This document shows positions 1 to 8,351 of a DNA stretch of 64,000 nucleotides, one piece after another. Made by a program: the position numbers and the translations under genes. How positions within the stretch are numbered: the first letter of the stretch is position 1; each line of letters begins with the position of its first letter. The notes under the pieces were generated by a model. The model was not told the DNA's origin and searched no databases. It was given only the letters and a program-made list of their open reading frames with translations. Origin of the DNA: Bradyrhizobium sp. Ce-3 (GTDB taxonomy: Bacteria; Pseudomonadota; Alphaproteobacteria; Rhizobiales; Xanthobacteraceae); the NCBI RefSeq assembly GCF_022835695.1, contig NZ_BQUV01000001.1:248001-312000 (forward strand), given 5' to 3'.

Positions 1-1
1 C

Positions 2-427
2 GGCGTCGGATTTCTGCTGCGGCTGCTGGAGGCGCGCTACGACGGCCTCTATCAAAGCATGACGCGCCAGAGCGATATCACGCCGCGGCAGTTCGGCGTG
101 CTGATGGCGCTGTACCAGCTGGGTCCCCTCACCCCCTCCGTGCTGGCGGACCGGATCAGCTGCGACCGCAACACGCTGAGTGAAATGCTGAAGCGGATGG
201 TCGCGCGACGGCTGGTCTCAAAGAAAGACAATCCGGACGACCGCCGCTCGCTTCAGGTGCAGATCACCTCCAAGGGCGAGGAGGCGCTGCTGGCGGTCAT
301 CCCGGCTGCGGCCGAGCTGCAAAACATCATGCTGGCCCCCCTACGCAAGGAAGACCGCGCGCATTTCCTGAAATGCCTGCTGGCGATCGCGAAGGCTCCG
401 CCGCCGGACGCACCGTCCGATCGTTGA
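2..427 (+). CDS. MarR-family transcriptional regulator, 5'-truncated by window edge
   Basis: The reading frame is open from base 2, so the gene begins upstream of the window and 141 residues are visible. The first ATG inside the window (base 59) is internal, because the codons before it (LLRLLEARYDGLYQ) read like the dimerisation helix of MarR proteins. A winged helix-turn-helix follows: DITPRQFGVLMAL, then the recognition helix around NTLSEMLKRMVARRLV, and the wing with the family-typical DDRRS motif. MarR proteins are dimeric cytoplasmic repressors that often respond to aromatic acids or their CoA esters. It converges on the CoA-transferase gene, with 7 bases between the stops, so its target is probably upstream, outside the window. 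Confidence 0.88.
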   Translation, partial: GVGFLLRLLEARYDGLYQSMTRQSDITPRQFGVLMALYQLGPLTPSVLADRISCDRNTLSEMLKRMVARRLVSKKDNPDDRRSLQVQITSKGEEALLAVIPAAAELQNIMLAPLRKEDRAHFLKCLLAIAKAPPPDAPSDR

Positions 428-434
428 GCCCCAC

Positions 435-1628
435 TTAGGCCGCAGGCTTCCCAAACGTCCCCGCAGCAGCAAGCGCCGCGATGGCGTCGGGCGACAGTCC
501 CAGGATCCGCGACAGCACATCATCGCGCTGCGCGCCGACACCGGGCACGTGGCGGCCGATCGGCGTATCGGCCCCAGACATCTGCCAAGGCGCGCTGACG
601 CCGACGAAGTCACCGGCACCATCCGAAACCGTCCCGAATACACCCCGTTGACGCAGATGCGGATCGGTCAGCGCCGCGCCCGGCGCCCGGTATTCGGCGC
701 ATGGGACGCCGGCGCGATCCAACGCCGAGATGCATTCGGCAGCGGTGTGACGCTCCGTCCACTTCTCGATCACCTGCATCATGGCGGTCCAATTGGCACC
801 GCGCGCCGGAATGCTTGAAAAGCGCGGATCGCTCACCAGTTCCTGCTGCCCCGTGACTTCGCAGAGCGCCGCAAAATTGCGCGGCGTCACCGGGGCAATC
901 AGGATATCGCCATCGCGAGTGCGCACCGGCCCATAGGTCGGCCGCGGCGCACTGATCGGGAATTGCGCTTCCTGGAGCTCGTAGACCAGCAGGTTCAGCA
1001 TGCAATCCATCAAGGCGACATCGACGCGCTGGCCCTTCCCGGTGCGTTCACGCTGGACCATCGCGGTCTGGATCGCGGAATAGCCGAAGATGCCGCCGAG
1101 AATGTCGGCGACGAAGATGGCCCCGGCGGCCGGACGCTCGCGGTCGCCGGCATAGCACGCCAGGGACTGATCAAAGCCGCTCTCGGCATGCACGATCATG
1201 GCGTAAGCCGCGCGCTCGGCAGCAGGGCCGGTCTGGCCATAACCCGAGATCGAGCAATAGATCAGGCGTGGGTTGATCTCGCGAAGCGCGTCATAGCCAA
1301 GGCCGAGCCGGTCCATCACGCCAGGGCGGAAATTCTCGACGATGATATCCGCCTCCGCGACCATGCGATGCACCAGCTTGATCGCATCGGCGTTCTTCAG
1401 GTCCAGCGCCAGGCTGCGCTTGCCGGCATTGAGCTGGCCGAAATAGGTGCTGTGGCCGTCGCGCAGCGGCGTCCGCAGCCGCATATCATCGCCTTCCGGC
1501 GGCTCGATCTTGATGACCTCGGCGCCGACGTCGGCAAGCAGCCGCGCGCAATAGGGCCCGGCCACCATGATGGAAAAATCGAGCACGCGCACGCCCGCGA
1601 GCGGTGCCCCGTCGCCATCCCTCTGCAT
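435..1628 (-). CDS. Class III CoA-transferase (CaiB/BaiF family)
   Basis: The 397-residue protein has the full length of family III CoA-transferases, which move CoA between carboxylic acids through an aspartyl-CoA intermediate. The N-terminus carries LAGVRVLDFSIMVAGPYC and the GAEVIKIEPPEGDD motif, followed by NAGKRSLALDLK. The Asp in the VADILGG segment (about residue 173) is the likely catalytic residue. It is the last gene of a minus-strand operon (GntR regulator, crotonase, fused acyl-CoA dehydrogenase, this gene) and starts 10 bases after the dehydrogenase stop. The context suggests it activates the acid that the other enzymes oxidise. The substrate cannot be read from sequence. Confidence 0.9.
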   Translation of the reverse strand: MQRDGDGAPLAGVRVLDFSIMVAGPYCARLLADVGAEVIKIEPPEGDDMRLRTPLRDGHSTYFGQLNAGKRSLALDLKNADAIKLVHRMVAEADIIVENFRPGVMDRLGLGYDALREINPRLIYCSISGYGQTGPAAERAAYAMIVHAESGFDQSLACYAGDRERPAAGAIFVADILGGIFGYSAIQTAMVQRERTGKGQRVDVALMDCMLNLLVYELQEAQFPISAPRPTYGPVRTRDGDILIAPVTPRNFAALCEVTGQQELVSDPRFSSIPARGANWTAMMQVIEKWTERHTAAECISALDRAGVPCAEYRAPGAALTDPHLRQRGVFGTVSDGAGDFVGVSAPWQMSGADTPIGRHVPGVGAQRDDVLSRILGLSPDAIAALAAAGTFGKPAA

Positions 1629-1638
1629 CCGATCTCTC

Positions 1639-3873
1639 CTATCTCGGCAGCGCGAGCGCGCGTTGCGCGATCAGGCTGCGCTGGATTTCGTTGGTCCCGA
1701 TGCTGATCACCCACATCAGCGAATGCCGAAGGTTCTGCTCGAAGCGGCCATTGTCGATGGCGCCCGGCATCTGCTCGGACAGCGCGGCGCGCATCCCGAG
1801 GATGTCGAGCGCGGCCTCGCCGAAACGTTCCATCAGCTCGCCGGAGAACACCTTGCTGATCGCGCCATACTCCGGCGGTGTCACGCCGTCGGCGGCGAGC
1901 TCGGCACAGTGCATCATCAAGAGACGGCCGATCTCGATCTCGGACGCCAGGGTCGCCATCCTGTCGCGGACGATCGGGTCGTCGGCCAGGGACCGATCGG
2001 CCTCCTTGGTCATCACATGCGCACGCAGTTGCTCGAAGGCGTACGCGACCTTGAGGACGATCCCGCCACCGACCAACCCGCGCTCGAAGGCCAGTGCGCC
2101 GGTCAGCACCTTCCAGCCGGCATTGACCTCGCCGACAAGGTTCTCGCCGGGAATGCGGACGTTGTCGTAGAAGATGTTGGCGAACGTGCCGTCGTACATG
2201 GTCGCTGACGGACGTATCGTGATGCCCGGCGCATCCATCGGTACAATGAACATGCTGATGCCGGCATGCGGCGGCTTCGCGTCCTTGTCGGTCCGCGCGG
2301 CGAGGAGCATGTATTTGCCCCACCAGGTGGTGGTCCAGATCTTCTGGCCGTTGATCACCCAATGGTCGCCGTTCCTGATCGCGCTGGTGCGCAGCGCCGC
2401 GAGATCCGAGCCCGCCTGCGGCTCGCTGTAGCCCATGCCATGCATGGCTTCGCCGCGCAGGATCTCCGGAAGGTACTGTCGCTGCTGTTCCGGCGTGCCG
2501 AACATCATCAGCGCATTGGCCTGGATCGCAGCGCCGATTCGCGGCGCCTCGCCCTGCTCCATCGTCTCCATGAAGGCGATCTGCTCAAGCGGAGAGCGTG
2601 CCTGGCCGCCGAACTCTTCTGGCCAGCCGAGGCCGATCCACCCGGTCGCGCCGATATCACGGGCGAAGGGCGCATCGAACTCGCGCTTGGCGAACGGCCT
2701 CTGGTCGAACGCCGCCTTCGTGGCGCCGCTCCAGTTTTGCGCGAGCCAGCGTCGAACCTGCTCGCGCAGCGCATTGCCGGCGGGCCCGAGGTCGTATTGC
2801 GGCAACCCGGCGCCGCCCGCATTCAGCAGCCGTGCGGCCAGCCGGCGCCTGGCCTCCGCAGCACCGCCGAGCGCAATCGTATCCAGATGTACGCGCTTGA
2901 AATGGATCGGCGCCTCGTGCTCCTCGGCATAGCCGATCGCACCGAATGTATGCTGGGTCTCCAGCGAAACCCGGCGCAGCACCTCCCCGGAAAACGCCGA
3001 TGCGCAATCGGCAAAGTAGCGCCAGTCGTCGTCGCCGCCATCATGCAGTGTCGCGGCATGCTCGAGGATCAGCCTGACGCCTTCGAGCGCGATCAGGCAA
3101 TTTGCCAGCTTGTGCTGGATCGCCTGGAACTTGCCGATCGGCTGCCCGAACTGATGCCGTTCCTTGGCGTAGTCCACGGCGAGCTCAAACGCACGTCGGG
3201 CCGCGCCGTGGGCGCGCGCGGTCAGCGCCGTCTTGCCCTTGAGCCGGAGAAGGTCCAGATCGACCGTCCCTACCGGAATGAGCGTGACCGGCGCTGCGCT
3301 CAGCCTGACCTCATAAAGTCCCCAGGCACCCATCGCGCGGGTGGCAACACATTCGACACCTGGATCGCCGAGATCAATCAGCGCAAGGTGAGACCGATCG
3401 CAAGCGACCAGCAGATGCGTCGCGCTTCCTGCTGCCTCGACGAAGCGGAGCACGCCGCTCGCCGTGAGGTCGGTGACCACGATCGAGCCCGTCCCGGCAT
3501 CGGGATCCAGCCCGCCGAACGAGAAGGCGACGATCGCCTGCCCGGAATGCAGCCGCGCCAGGAGATCCTCCGCGGCATCGGCCTCCGATCCGGAGACCGC
3601 AAGATTGGCAAGCGCCGCCGACCACATCGGCGCCGGACATCCGGCGCGGCCAAGCTCCGCCATGACGACGAGAATCTCGGCAAGTCCGCCCTCGCCGCCC
3701 TCCGCGCCGAGTGCGGCGACGCCTTGCCCGACCAGCTTGCGCCAGATCCCCGAGATCTGGTCCGGCGAGGACGATGCCGTCACACCGCGCGGACGCCAAT
3801 GCTCATCAAGGAAGCCACGCAGGGAGTCGCGCAGCATCCCCCTGACACCGTCGTTCGACGCTTCCGCCGCCAT
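1639..3873 (-). CDS. Fused double-domain acyl-CoA dehydrogenase
   Basis: The protein has 744 residues, about twice the usual acyl-CoA dehydrogenase length, with two such domains in tandem. The N-terminal half (about 1-350) has degenerate N-terminal and middle domains and a recognisable C-terminal helical domain (HQFGQPIGKFQAIQHKLA). The C-terminal half (about 355-744) is canonical: [17 protein letters not shown], the INGQKIWTT strand, and a final GTNEIQRSLIAQRAL. The usual catalytic Glu before GTNEIQ is missing (ISIGTNE), so the base must lie elsewhere, as in some branched-chain and steroid enzymes. A fusion resembles alpha-beta heterotetrameric FadE pairs that accept bulky CoA thioesters. 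The start lies 3 bases after the upstream crotonase stop, so the genes are probably co-translated. Confidence 0.88.
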   Translation of the reverse strand: MAAEASNDGVRGMLRDSLRGFLDEHWRPRGVTASSSPDQISGIWRKLVGQGVAALGAEGGEGGLAEILVVMAELGRAGCPAPMWSAALANLAVSGSEADAAEDLLARLHSGQAIVAFSFGGLDPDAGTGSIVVTDLTASGVLRFVEAAGSATHLLVACDRSHLALIDLGDPGVECVATRAMGAWGLYEVRLSAAPVTLIPVGTVDLDLLRLKGKTALTARAHGAARRAFELAVDYAKERHQFGQPIGKFQAIQHKLANCLIALEGVRLILEHAATLHDGGDDDWRYFADCASAFSGEVLRRVSLETQHTFGAIGYAEEHEAPIHFKRVHLDTIALGGAAEARRRLAARLLNAGGAGLPQYDLGPAGNALREQVRRWLAQNWSGATKAAFDQRPFAKREFDAPFARDIGATGWIGLGWPEEFGGQARSPLEQIAFMETMEQGEAPRIGAAIQANALMMFGTPEQQRQYLPEILRGEAMHGMGYSEPQAGSDLAALRTSAIRNGDHWVINGQKIWTTTWWGKYMLLAARTDKDAKPPHAGISMFIVPMDAPGITIRPSATMYDGTFANIFYDNVRIPGENLVGEVNAGWKVLTGALAFERGLVGGGIVLKVAYAFEQLRAHVMTKEADRSLADDPIVRDRMATLASEIEIGRLLMMHCAELAADGVTPPEYGAISKVFSGELMERFGEAALDILGMRAALSEQMPGAIDNGRFEQNLRHSLMWVISIGTNEIQRSLIAQRALALPR

Positions 3874-3876
3874 GAC

Positions 3877-4686
3877 TTATGCCTGGCCGAACCTTGGCTT
3901 GCGCTTCTCCTTGAACGACATCGTCGCTTCCTTGTGATCGGCGGTCTCGAACGTCACCTGCTCCAGTGCCATCGAGGCCTCCAGCAGCATGTTCACGCGC
4001 TCCTTGACGATCTGGTTGATCGACAGCTTGGTCCAGCGAATGGCCCAGGTCGGACCGTTCGCAAGCTCAATCGCGATTGCGCGGGCCTTGGCCAACACTT
4101 CGGCGCGCGGCGCGACATGGTTGACCAGCCCGATCCGCTCCGCCTCGGCGCCCTTCAGCAGCGTGCCGCGGATCAGGAATTCCTTGGCCTTGTTGATGCC
4201 GATCAGTAGTGGCCAGATCACGGTGCCGCCGTCGCCGGCGACCAGGCCGACGCGCGAGACGTGGGTGTCGCCGATCCGCGCATCTTCCGCCATCACGGTG
4301 ATGTCGCAGAGCAGCGCATGGGTCGCAGCCAAGCCGATGGCGTCGCCGTTGATCGCCGCGATGATCGGCTTGTCGAGCTCGAGCTGGCGGGTCACGCCGC
4401 GCCGGCTGATCATGGGGTCGTGCACCTCGCCCTCCTCGAGCACGTCGCCGCCCGGCCGCTCGGACATCGCCTTGACGTCGCCGCCGACGCTGAAGAAGTC
4501 GCCGGCGCCGGTCAGCACCACGGCATTGACGGCGTGATCGTCGGCAAGATCGTCCCAGATCGTGCGCAGCTCGCGGATCAGCTTCTGATTGATGGCATTG
4601 CGCGCCTGCGGGCGATTCAAGGTCACGGTCGCGACCTTGTCCGCGACCTCAACCGTCAGGCACTCATATTTGGCGTAGTTGGACAC
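3877..4686 (-). CDS. Enoyl-CoA hydratase/isomerase (crotonase) family protein
   Basis: The start is placed at GTG 4686 because a GGAGG ribosome site sits five bases before it; an in-frame ATG 12 bases upstream would place that site inside the gene. The 269 residues show the crotonase fold signatures VATVTLNRPQARNAIN, the oxyanion-hole segment GAGDFFSVGGDVKAM and the second loop GLVAGDGGTVIWPLLIG. The PE(I/V) glutamate of true hydratases is replaced here (DTHVSRVGL), so an isomerase, hydrolase or specialised hydratase activity is possible. It is second in the minus-strand operon after the GntR regulator and immediately precedes the fused acyl-CoA dehydrogenase, which implies a beta-oxidation-like step. 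Confidence 0.88.
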   Translation of the reverse strand: MSNYAKYECLTVEVADKVATVTLNRPQARNAINQKLIRELRTIWDDLADDHAVNAVVLTGAGDFFSVGGDVKAMSERPGGDVLEEGEVHDPMISRRGVTRQLELDKPIIAAINGDAIGLAATHALLCDITVMAEDARIGDTHVSRVGLVAGDGGTVIWPLLIGINKAKEFLIRGTLLKGAEAERIGLVNHVAPRAEVLAKARAIAIELANGPTWAIRWTKLSINQIVKERVNMLLEASMALEQVTFETADHKEATMSFKEKRKPRFGQA

Positions 4687-4741
4687 GTTTGCCTCCATTG
4701 TTATTGCTGTTCGGGTGTTGATTTGTTGGTGCGGCCGGTTG

Positions 4742-5608
4742 CTACCGGCGCAATCCCGGCTGCACGTCGGCCAGAGCGACGTGAAGCGACATGGCGCCAG
4801 GATCCTGCTCCAGCATGCGCTGCACGGATTCCAGGTGCGACCGCAGCAGCCGGCTCGCCAGCGCCACGTTTCGCTCGCTCAGCGCCGCCAGGAACTGGCG
4901 CCGCTTCTCGGTCAGCCGCGCCATCGCGACCCCGCTGGAAGCGACCTTGGCGTAGACGAAGCGCATGTGGATCTCGGTGACGGAGTCCACGATCATCGCG
5001 ATCACCTTGTTGCCGGTCGACGCCGCCAGCAGCTTGTAGAATTCGCGCGAGCACTCGACCCGATCGAGCAGGCGGCCCTCCCTGGTCGCAAGCTCGGTGC
5101 GCTCGATATTGGCTTCCAGTGCGTCGAGATCGGCACGCCGTGCATTCGCGCACGCAAGCTGCACCACGAGGTCGAGTACGTGGACCCGCGCCTCCGACAA
5201 TTCGCGCACCGAAATCGTCCCGAGGCTCAGCATGTCTCGCATGACCTCGTTCATGCGCCGGGTGTCGCCTTGCTGGATGAAGGCGCCGCCCTTGACGCCC
5301 TTCTGCAGCCGCAGCACGCCGGCCATCTCCAGGCTGCGCAGCGCTTCCCGAAGCACGTTGCGGCTGACGCCGAGCTGCTGGGCGAGCTCGCGCTCGGCGG
5401 GCAGCTTGTCGCCGGGCTTCAGCACGCCGAGCGCCAGCTGCTCGCGGATCCGCTCGCAGATCTCCTCGAACGTCCGCCTGGTGTGGATCGGCTTGAATGT
5501 CGGCGCGGCGGCGGAGCCGGCTGCGCGATGATCGGTGGCCCGCTCCCGCCGGTTCGGCAAGGCGGTGCGGGAGCGCTGCGGCGCGCGAGGGCTTGACTTG
5601 GTGCTCAT
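4742..5608 (-). CDS. GntR-family regulator, FadR/FCD subfamily
   Basis: The 288 residues contain an N-terminal winged helix-turn-helix ([20 protein letters not shown], then [19 protein letters not shown]) and a C-terminal all-helical FCD ligand domain. The start at 5608 ([10 protein letters not shown]) is preferred over an ATG at 5632, which lies inside an operator-like palindrome. An arginine-rich N-terminal tail of about 45 residues precedes the HTH. FCD regulators usually repress neighbouring catabolic genes and release DNA on binding an acid or acyl-CoA. It lies 55 bases upstream of the crotonase gene on the same strand and is divergent from the acyl-CoA dehydrogenase at 5692, so it probably controls both. 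Confidence 0.9.
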   Translation of the reverse strand: MSTKSSPRAPQRSRTALPNRRERATDHRAAGSAAAPTFKPIHTRRTFEEICERIREQLALGVLKPGDKLPAERELAQQLGVSRNVLREALRSLEMAGVLRLQKGVKGGAFIQQGDTRRMNEVMRDMLSLGTISVRELSEARVHVLDLVVQLACANARRADLDALEANIERTELATREGRLLDRVECSREFYKLLAASTGNKVIAMIVDSVTEIHMRFVYAKVASSGVAMARLTEKRRQFLAALSERNVALASRLLRSHLESVQRMLEQDPGAMSLHVALADVQPGLRR

Positions 5609-5622
5609 GCGGTGAATTATTA

Positions 5623-5637
5623 AATGGATCACCCATT
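5623..5637. promoter_or_regulatory. Candidate GntR operator in divergent promoter
   Basis: A perfect 15-base palindrome, AATGGATCACCCATT (5-base arms, 5-base spacer), lies between the GntR-type gene and the divergent acyl-CoA dehydrogenase. A TTGACT -35-like box at 5593-5598 precedes an AT-rich stretch before it. The position suits autoregulation and control of the divergent gene. The link to this GntR protein is inferred from location only. Confidence 0.45.
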
Positions 5638-5691
5638 CAATGGAAGCCCCTTTTTTGGGCCTCCGGCCAAGAAAACAGACGGGGAGCCCGC

Positions 5692-6831
5692 ATGAGTTTT
5701 TCCGAGGAGCAGGTCGCCTTCCGCGACAACGTCCGCAGGATGGTGGTCAGGCATGTGGCGCCGATCGCGGCCGAAATCGACGAGACCGACCGTTTCCCGC
5801 TCGAGCTCGTCAAGCTGTTCGGCGAGATGGGCCTGATGCAGCTCTGGGTGCCGGAGCGCTATGGCGGCCCGAACGGCAATTTGACCATGGCCTGCATCGC
5901 GCGCGAGGAAATCTCGAAGGTCTCGCCGGCCTGCGCATCGATCGCCGCGCTCAACACCATGTTCATCATGCCGCTGCTGCATTTCGGCTCGGAAGAGCAG
6001 CGCGAGAAGTACCTGCCGATCATCGCCGAAGGCGGCGTGGTCACGGCGATCGCGATCTCCGAGCCGCAGGCTGGCTCCGACGTCGCCGCCCTCAACACCC
6101 GCGCCCGCAAGGACGGCGACAGCTATGTCCTGAACGGCCGCAAGCAGTGGTGCAGCTACGGCGTCGTCGCTGATTACATCGTGGTGATGGCGCGAACCAG
6201 CGACGGCGCCGGCGCCGACGGCATCAGCGCCTTCATCGTCGAGCCGAAGACAATGCCGGGCATTTCGTTCGGCCGCCACGAGCGCAAGATGGGCTTTCGC
6301 GGCGCGCCCAACACGCCGATTTTCTTCGACAATGTCCGGGTTCCGGCGGAAAACCTCGTCGGCGAGGAAGGCAAGGGCTTTCGCGCGTCGATGCGCGCGC
6401 TCGACCTCAACCGCCCGACCATCGGCGCCCAGTCGGTCGGCCTCGCGCAGGGCGCGCTCGATGCCTGCATCGCCTACGCCAAGGAACGCAAGCAGTTCAA
6501 GCAGCCGATCGCTGAGTTTCAGGGCGTGCAGTTCATGCTCGCCGACATGGCGATGCAGATCGAGGCGGCCCGTGCGCTGGTCTATGAATGCGCCCGCGCC
6601 GGCGATGCCGGCGACTGGAAGCGGCTCAACGTGCTCGCCAGCATGGCCAAATGCGTCGGCAGCGACATGGCGATGAAGGTCACGACCGACGCGGTCCAGA
6701 TCTTCGGCGGCTATGGCTACACCATGGACTACCCGGTCGAACGCATGATGCGCGACGCCAAGCTGACCCAGATTTTCGAAGGCACCAACCAGATCCAGCG
6801 CGTGGTGATTGCCCGCGAGCTGCTGCGCTAG
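5692..6831 (+). CDS. Acyl-CoA dehydrogenase
   Basis: The 379-residue protein starts at ATG 5692 ([18 protein letters not shown]) after a GGGGAGC ribosome site. It has the three-domain flavoprotein layout: helical N-terminus, beta domain with [18 protein letters not shown] and [10 protein letters not shown], and a C-terminal helical bundle with [18 protein letters not shown]. The motif [20 protein letters not shown] contains the usual catalytic Glu. It introduces an alpha,beta double bond into a short or branched acyl-CoA using FAD and passes electrons to ETF. It is transcribed away from the GntR operon, and the putative operator at 5623-5637 lies just upstream. It may be co-transcribed with the following binding-protein gene. 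Confidence 0.93.
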   Translation: MSFSEEQVAFRDNVRRMVVRHVAPIAAEIDETDRFPLELVKLFGEMGLMQLWVPERYGGPNGNLTMACIAREEISKVSPACASIAALNTMFIMPLLHFGSEEQREKYLPIIAEGGVVTAIAISEPQAGSDVAALNTRARKDGDSYVLNGRKQWCSYGVVADYIVVMARTSDGAGADGISAFIVEPKTMPGISFGRHERKMGFRGAPNTPIFFDNVRVPAENLVGEEGKGFRASMRALDLNRPTIGAQSVGLAQGALDACIAYAKERKQFKQPIAEFQGVQFMLADMAMQIEAARALVYECARAGDAGDWKRLNVLASMAKCVGSDMAMKVTTDAVQIFGGYGYTMDYPVERMMRDAKLTQIFEGTNQIQRVVIARELLR

Positions 6832-6929
6832 AGCGTTTTCGAGCGAAGTGGACGCCGGTTCGCGTGAAGAAAACGCGTCAAAACGACAAGCTGGAGCTTC
6901 GGTTCTGATTCAAATCAGAACCGAAGCTC
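6831..6929 (+). repeat. Dispersed intergenic element H, copy 1, with hairpin
   Basis: A roughly 50-base segment starting GAGCGTTTTCGAGCGAAG and ending ACGCGTCAAAAC recurs in inverse orientation at 29567-29617. It is followed by a perfect hairpin at 6894-6929 with 17-base arms (GAGCTTCGGTTCTGATT and its complement) and a 2-base loop. No T-run follows the hairpin, so it is not a standard intrinsic terminator. The first base overlaps the stop codon of the acyl-CoA dehydrogenase. Confidence 0.85.
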
Positions 6930-6976
6930 AAGGCAGATCGATTGCAACAAGAAACGAACTACAGGGAGAAACGACC

Positions 6977-8188
6977 TTGAACCACATCATCGACCGGGCG
7001 CTGGCGGCCATCGCGCTGTCAGCCCTGCTGGCGACGCCGGTTTATGCGCAAAAAGCCTATGGTCCCGGCGCCAGCGATACCGAGATCAAGCTCGGCCAGT
7101 CGACGCCGCTGAGCGGGCCGGCCTCTGCCTTCGGCGCCGGCGCCGGCCGCGCGGTGGTCGGCTATTTCGAGATGCTCAACGCGAAAGGCGGCATCAACGG
7201 CCGCAAGATCAACTTCACCCAGCTCGACAATGCCTACAGCGCGCCGAAGGCGGTTGAGCAGTCACGCAAGCTGATCGAAGACATCGGCGTGCTGGCCGAG
7301 GTCGGAACGATCGGGACCGCGCCCAACGTCGCTATTCAGAAGTATCTCAACGCCAAGCAGGTGCCGCAACTCTTCATCACCGCGGGCGGACGCCGCTTCA
7401 ACGATCCCAAGACCTTCCCGTGGACGATCCCGCTCTATCCGGACTTCGAGACCGAAGGCCGCGTCGTCGCCAAGTACATCCTGCGCGCAAAGCCGGACGC
7501 CAGGATCGGCGTGCTGTACCAGAACGACGACTACGGCAAGGATTACCTCAAGGGCCTTCGCGCCGGTCTCGGTCCGAAGGCCGAGTTGATCGTCGCCCAG
7601 GCCTCCTACGAACTTGCCGACCCGACCATCGACTCGCAGATCGTCCAACTGAAGGCCGCCGGCGTCGACACCCTGATCGAGCAGTCGTCGTCGAAGGCTG
7701 CCGCGCAATCGATCCGCAAGGTCTATGAACTCGGCTGGAAACCCCTGCACGTGATCGGGGGCTCGACGGCGTCGGTCGATACCATTCTGAAGCCGGCCGG
7801 CCTCGAGGCGTCGAAGGGGCTGGTGACCACCCAGTTCCTCAAGCAGCCCGGCGATCCGGCCTGGGCCGATGACGCCGAAGTCAAGGCCTACAAGGCCTTC
7901 CTGACGAAGTATGCCCCGTCGGCCAATCCGGACGACTATTCGGTGCTGGTCGCCTATATGAACGTCCACGCCGTGGAGCTGGCGTTGCGCAAATGCGGCG
8001 ACGACCTGAGCCGCGAGAACCTGATCAAGCAGGCGACCTCACTGAATGGCGAACGACTGCCGATGATGCTCCCGGGCATCTCGATCGGCACGCAGGTCGG
8101 GGACTACACGCCCTTCAGGACCTTGCGGATCGCGACGTTTGACGGAGCAAGCTGGTCCCTGACCGGTGAGCCTCTATCTGCCGATTAG
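6977..8188 (+). CDS. ABC transporter periplasmic substrate-binding protein (LivK type)
   Basis: The start is TTG 6977, chosen because GGGAGAA lies 8 bases upstream and the product then begins with a clean signal peptide (MNHIIDRALAAIALSALLA, cleavage after VYA at about residue 24). The mature protein has the type I branched-chain amino-acid/aromatic binding fold (DTEIKLGQSTPLSGPAS; KGGINGRKINF; NDDYGKDYLKGLRAGLG). Relatives bind branched amino acids, phenylpropanoids or aromatic acids. No permease or ATPase gene is adjacent. It is a clear paralogue of the convergent gene at 8352-9584. It lies downstream of the acyl-CoA dehydrogenase on the same strand, separated by a repeat element. The ligand is unknown. 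Confidence 0.9.
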   Translation: MNHIIDRALAAIALSALLATPVYAQKAYGPGASDTEIKLGQSTPLSGPASAFGAGAGRAVVGYFEMLNAKGGINGRKINFTQLDNAYSAPKAVEQSRKLIEDIGVLAEVGTIGTAPNVAIQKYLNAKQVPQLFITAGGRRFNDPKTFPWTIPLYPDFETEGRVVAKYILRAKPDARIGVLYQNDDYGKDYLKGLRAGLGPKAELIVAQASYELADPTIDSQIVQLKAAGVDTLIEQSSSKAAAQSIRKVYELGWKPLHVIGGSTASVDTILKPAGLEASKGLVTTQFLKQPGDPAWADDAEVKAYKAFLTKYAPSANPDDYSVLVAYMNVHAVELALRKCGDDLSRENLIKQATSLNGERLPMMLPGISIGTQVGDYTPFRTLRIATFDGASWSLTGEPLSAD

Positions 8189-8351
8189 ACCAGCCGGCTT
8201 CCATACGGCATCGCGCCGCCTGGCACGCTCTGCGGAATGACGTGCGAGGCGGCATCGCCGTGGACGTGGGCATGCGGCGCAGCGAGCAAATCGCCCTCGG
8301 ATACTGGCGTTGGGCCGGCTTGCGTATCAGCCCAACACCCGAAGGTCGAGT

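Noticed and set aside
2266-4209. Long plus-strand open frame (647 codons) antisense to the fused acyl-CoA dehydrogenase
   Set aside because: It is Arg/His-rich without family motifs and arises from high GC in the antisense of a well-supported gene.
6894-6929. Hairpin as an intrinsic terminator
   Set aside because: The stem is strong, but no T-run follows on either strand.
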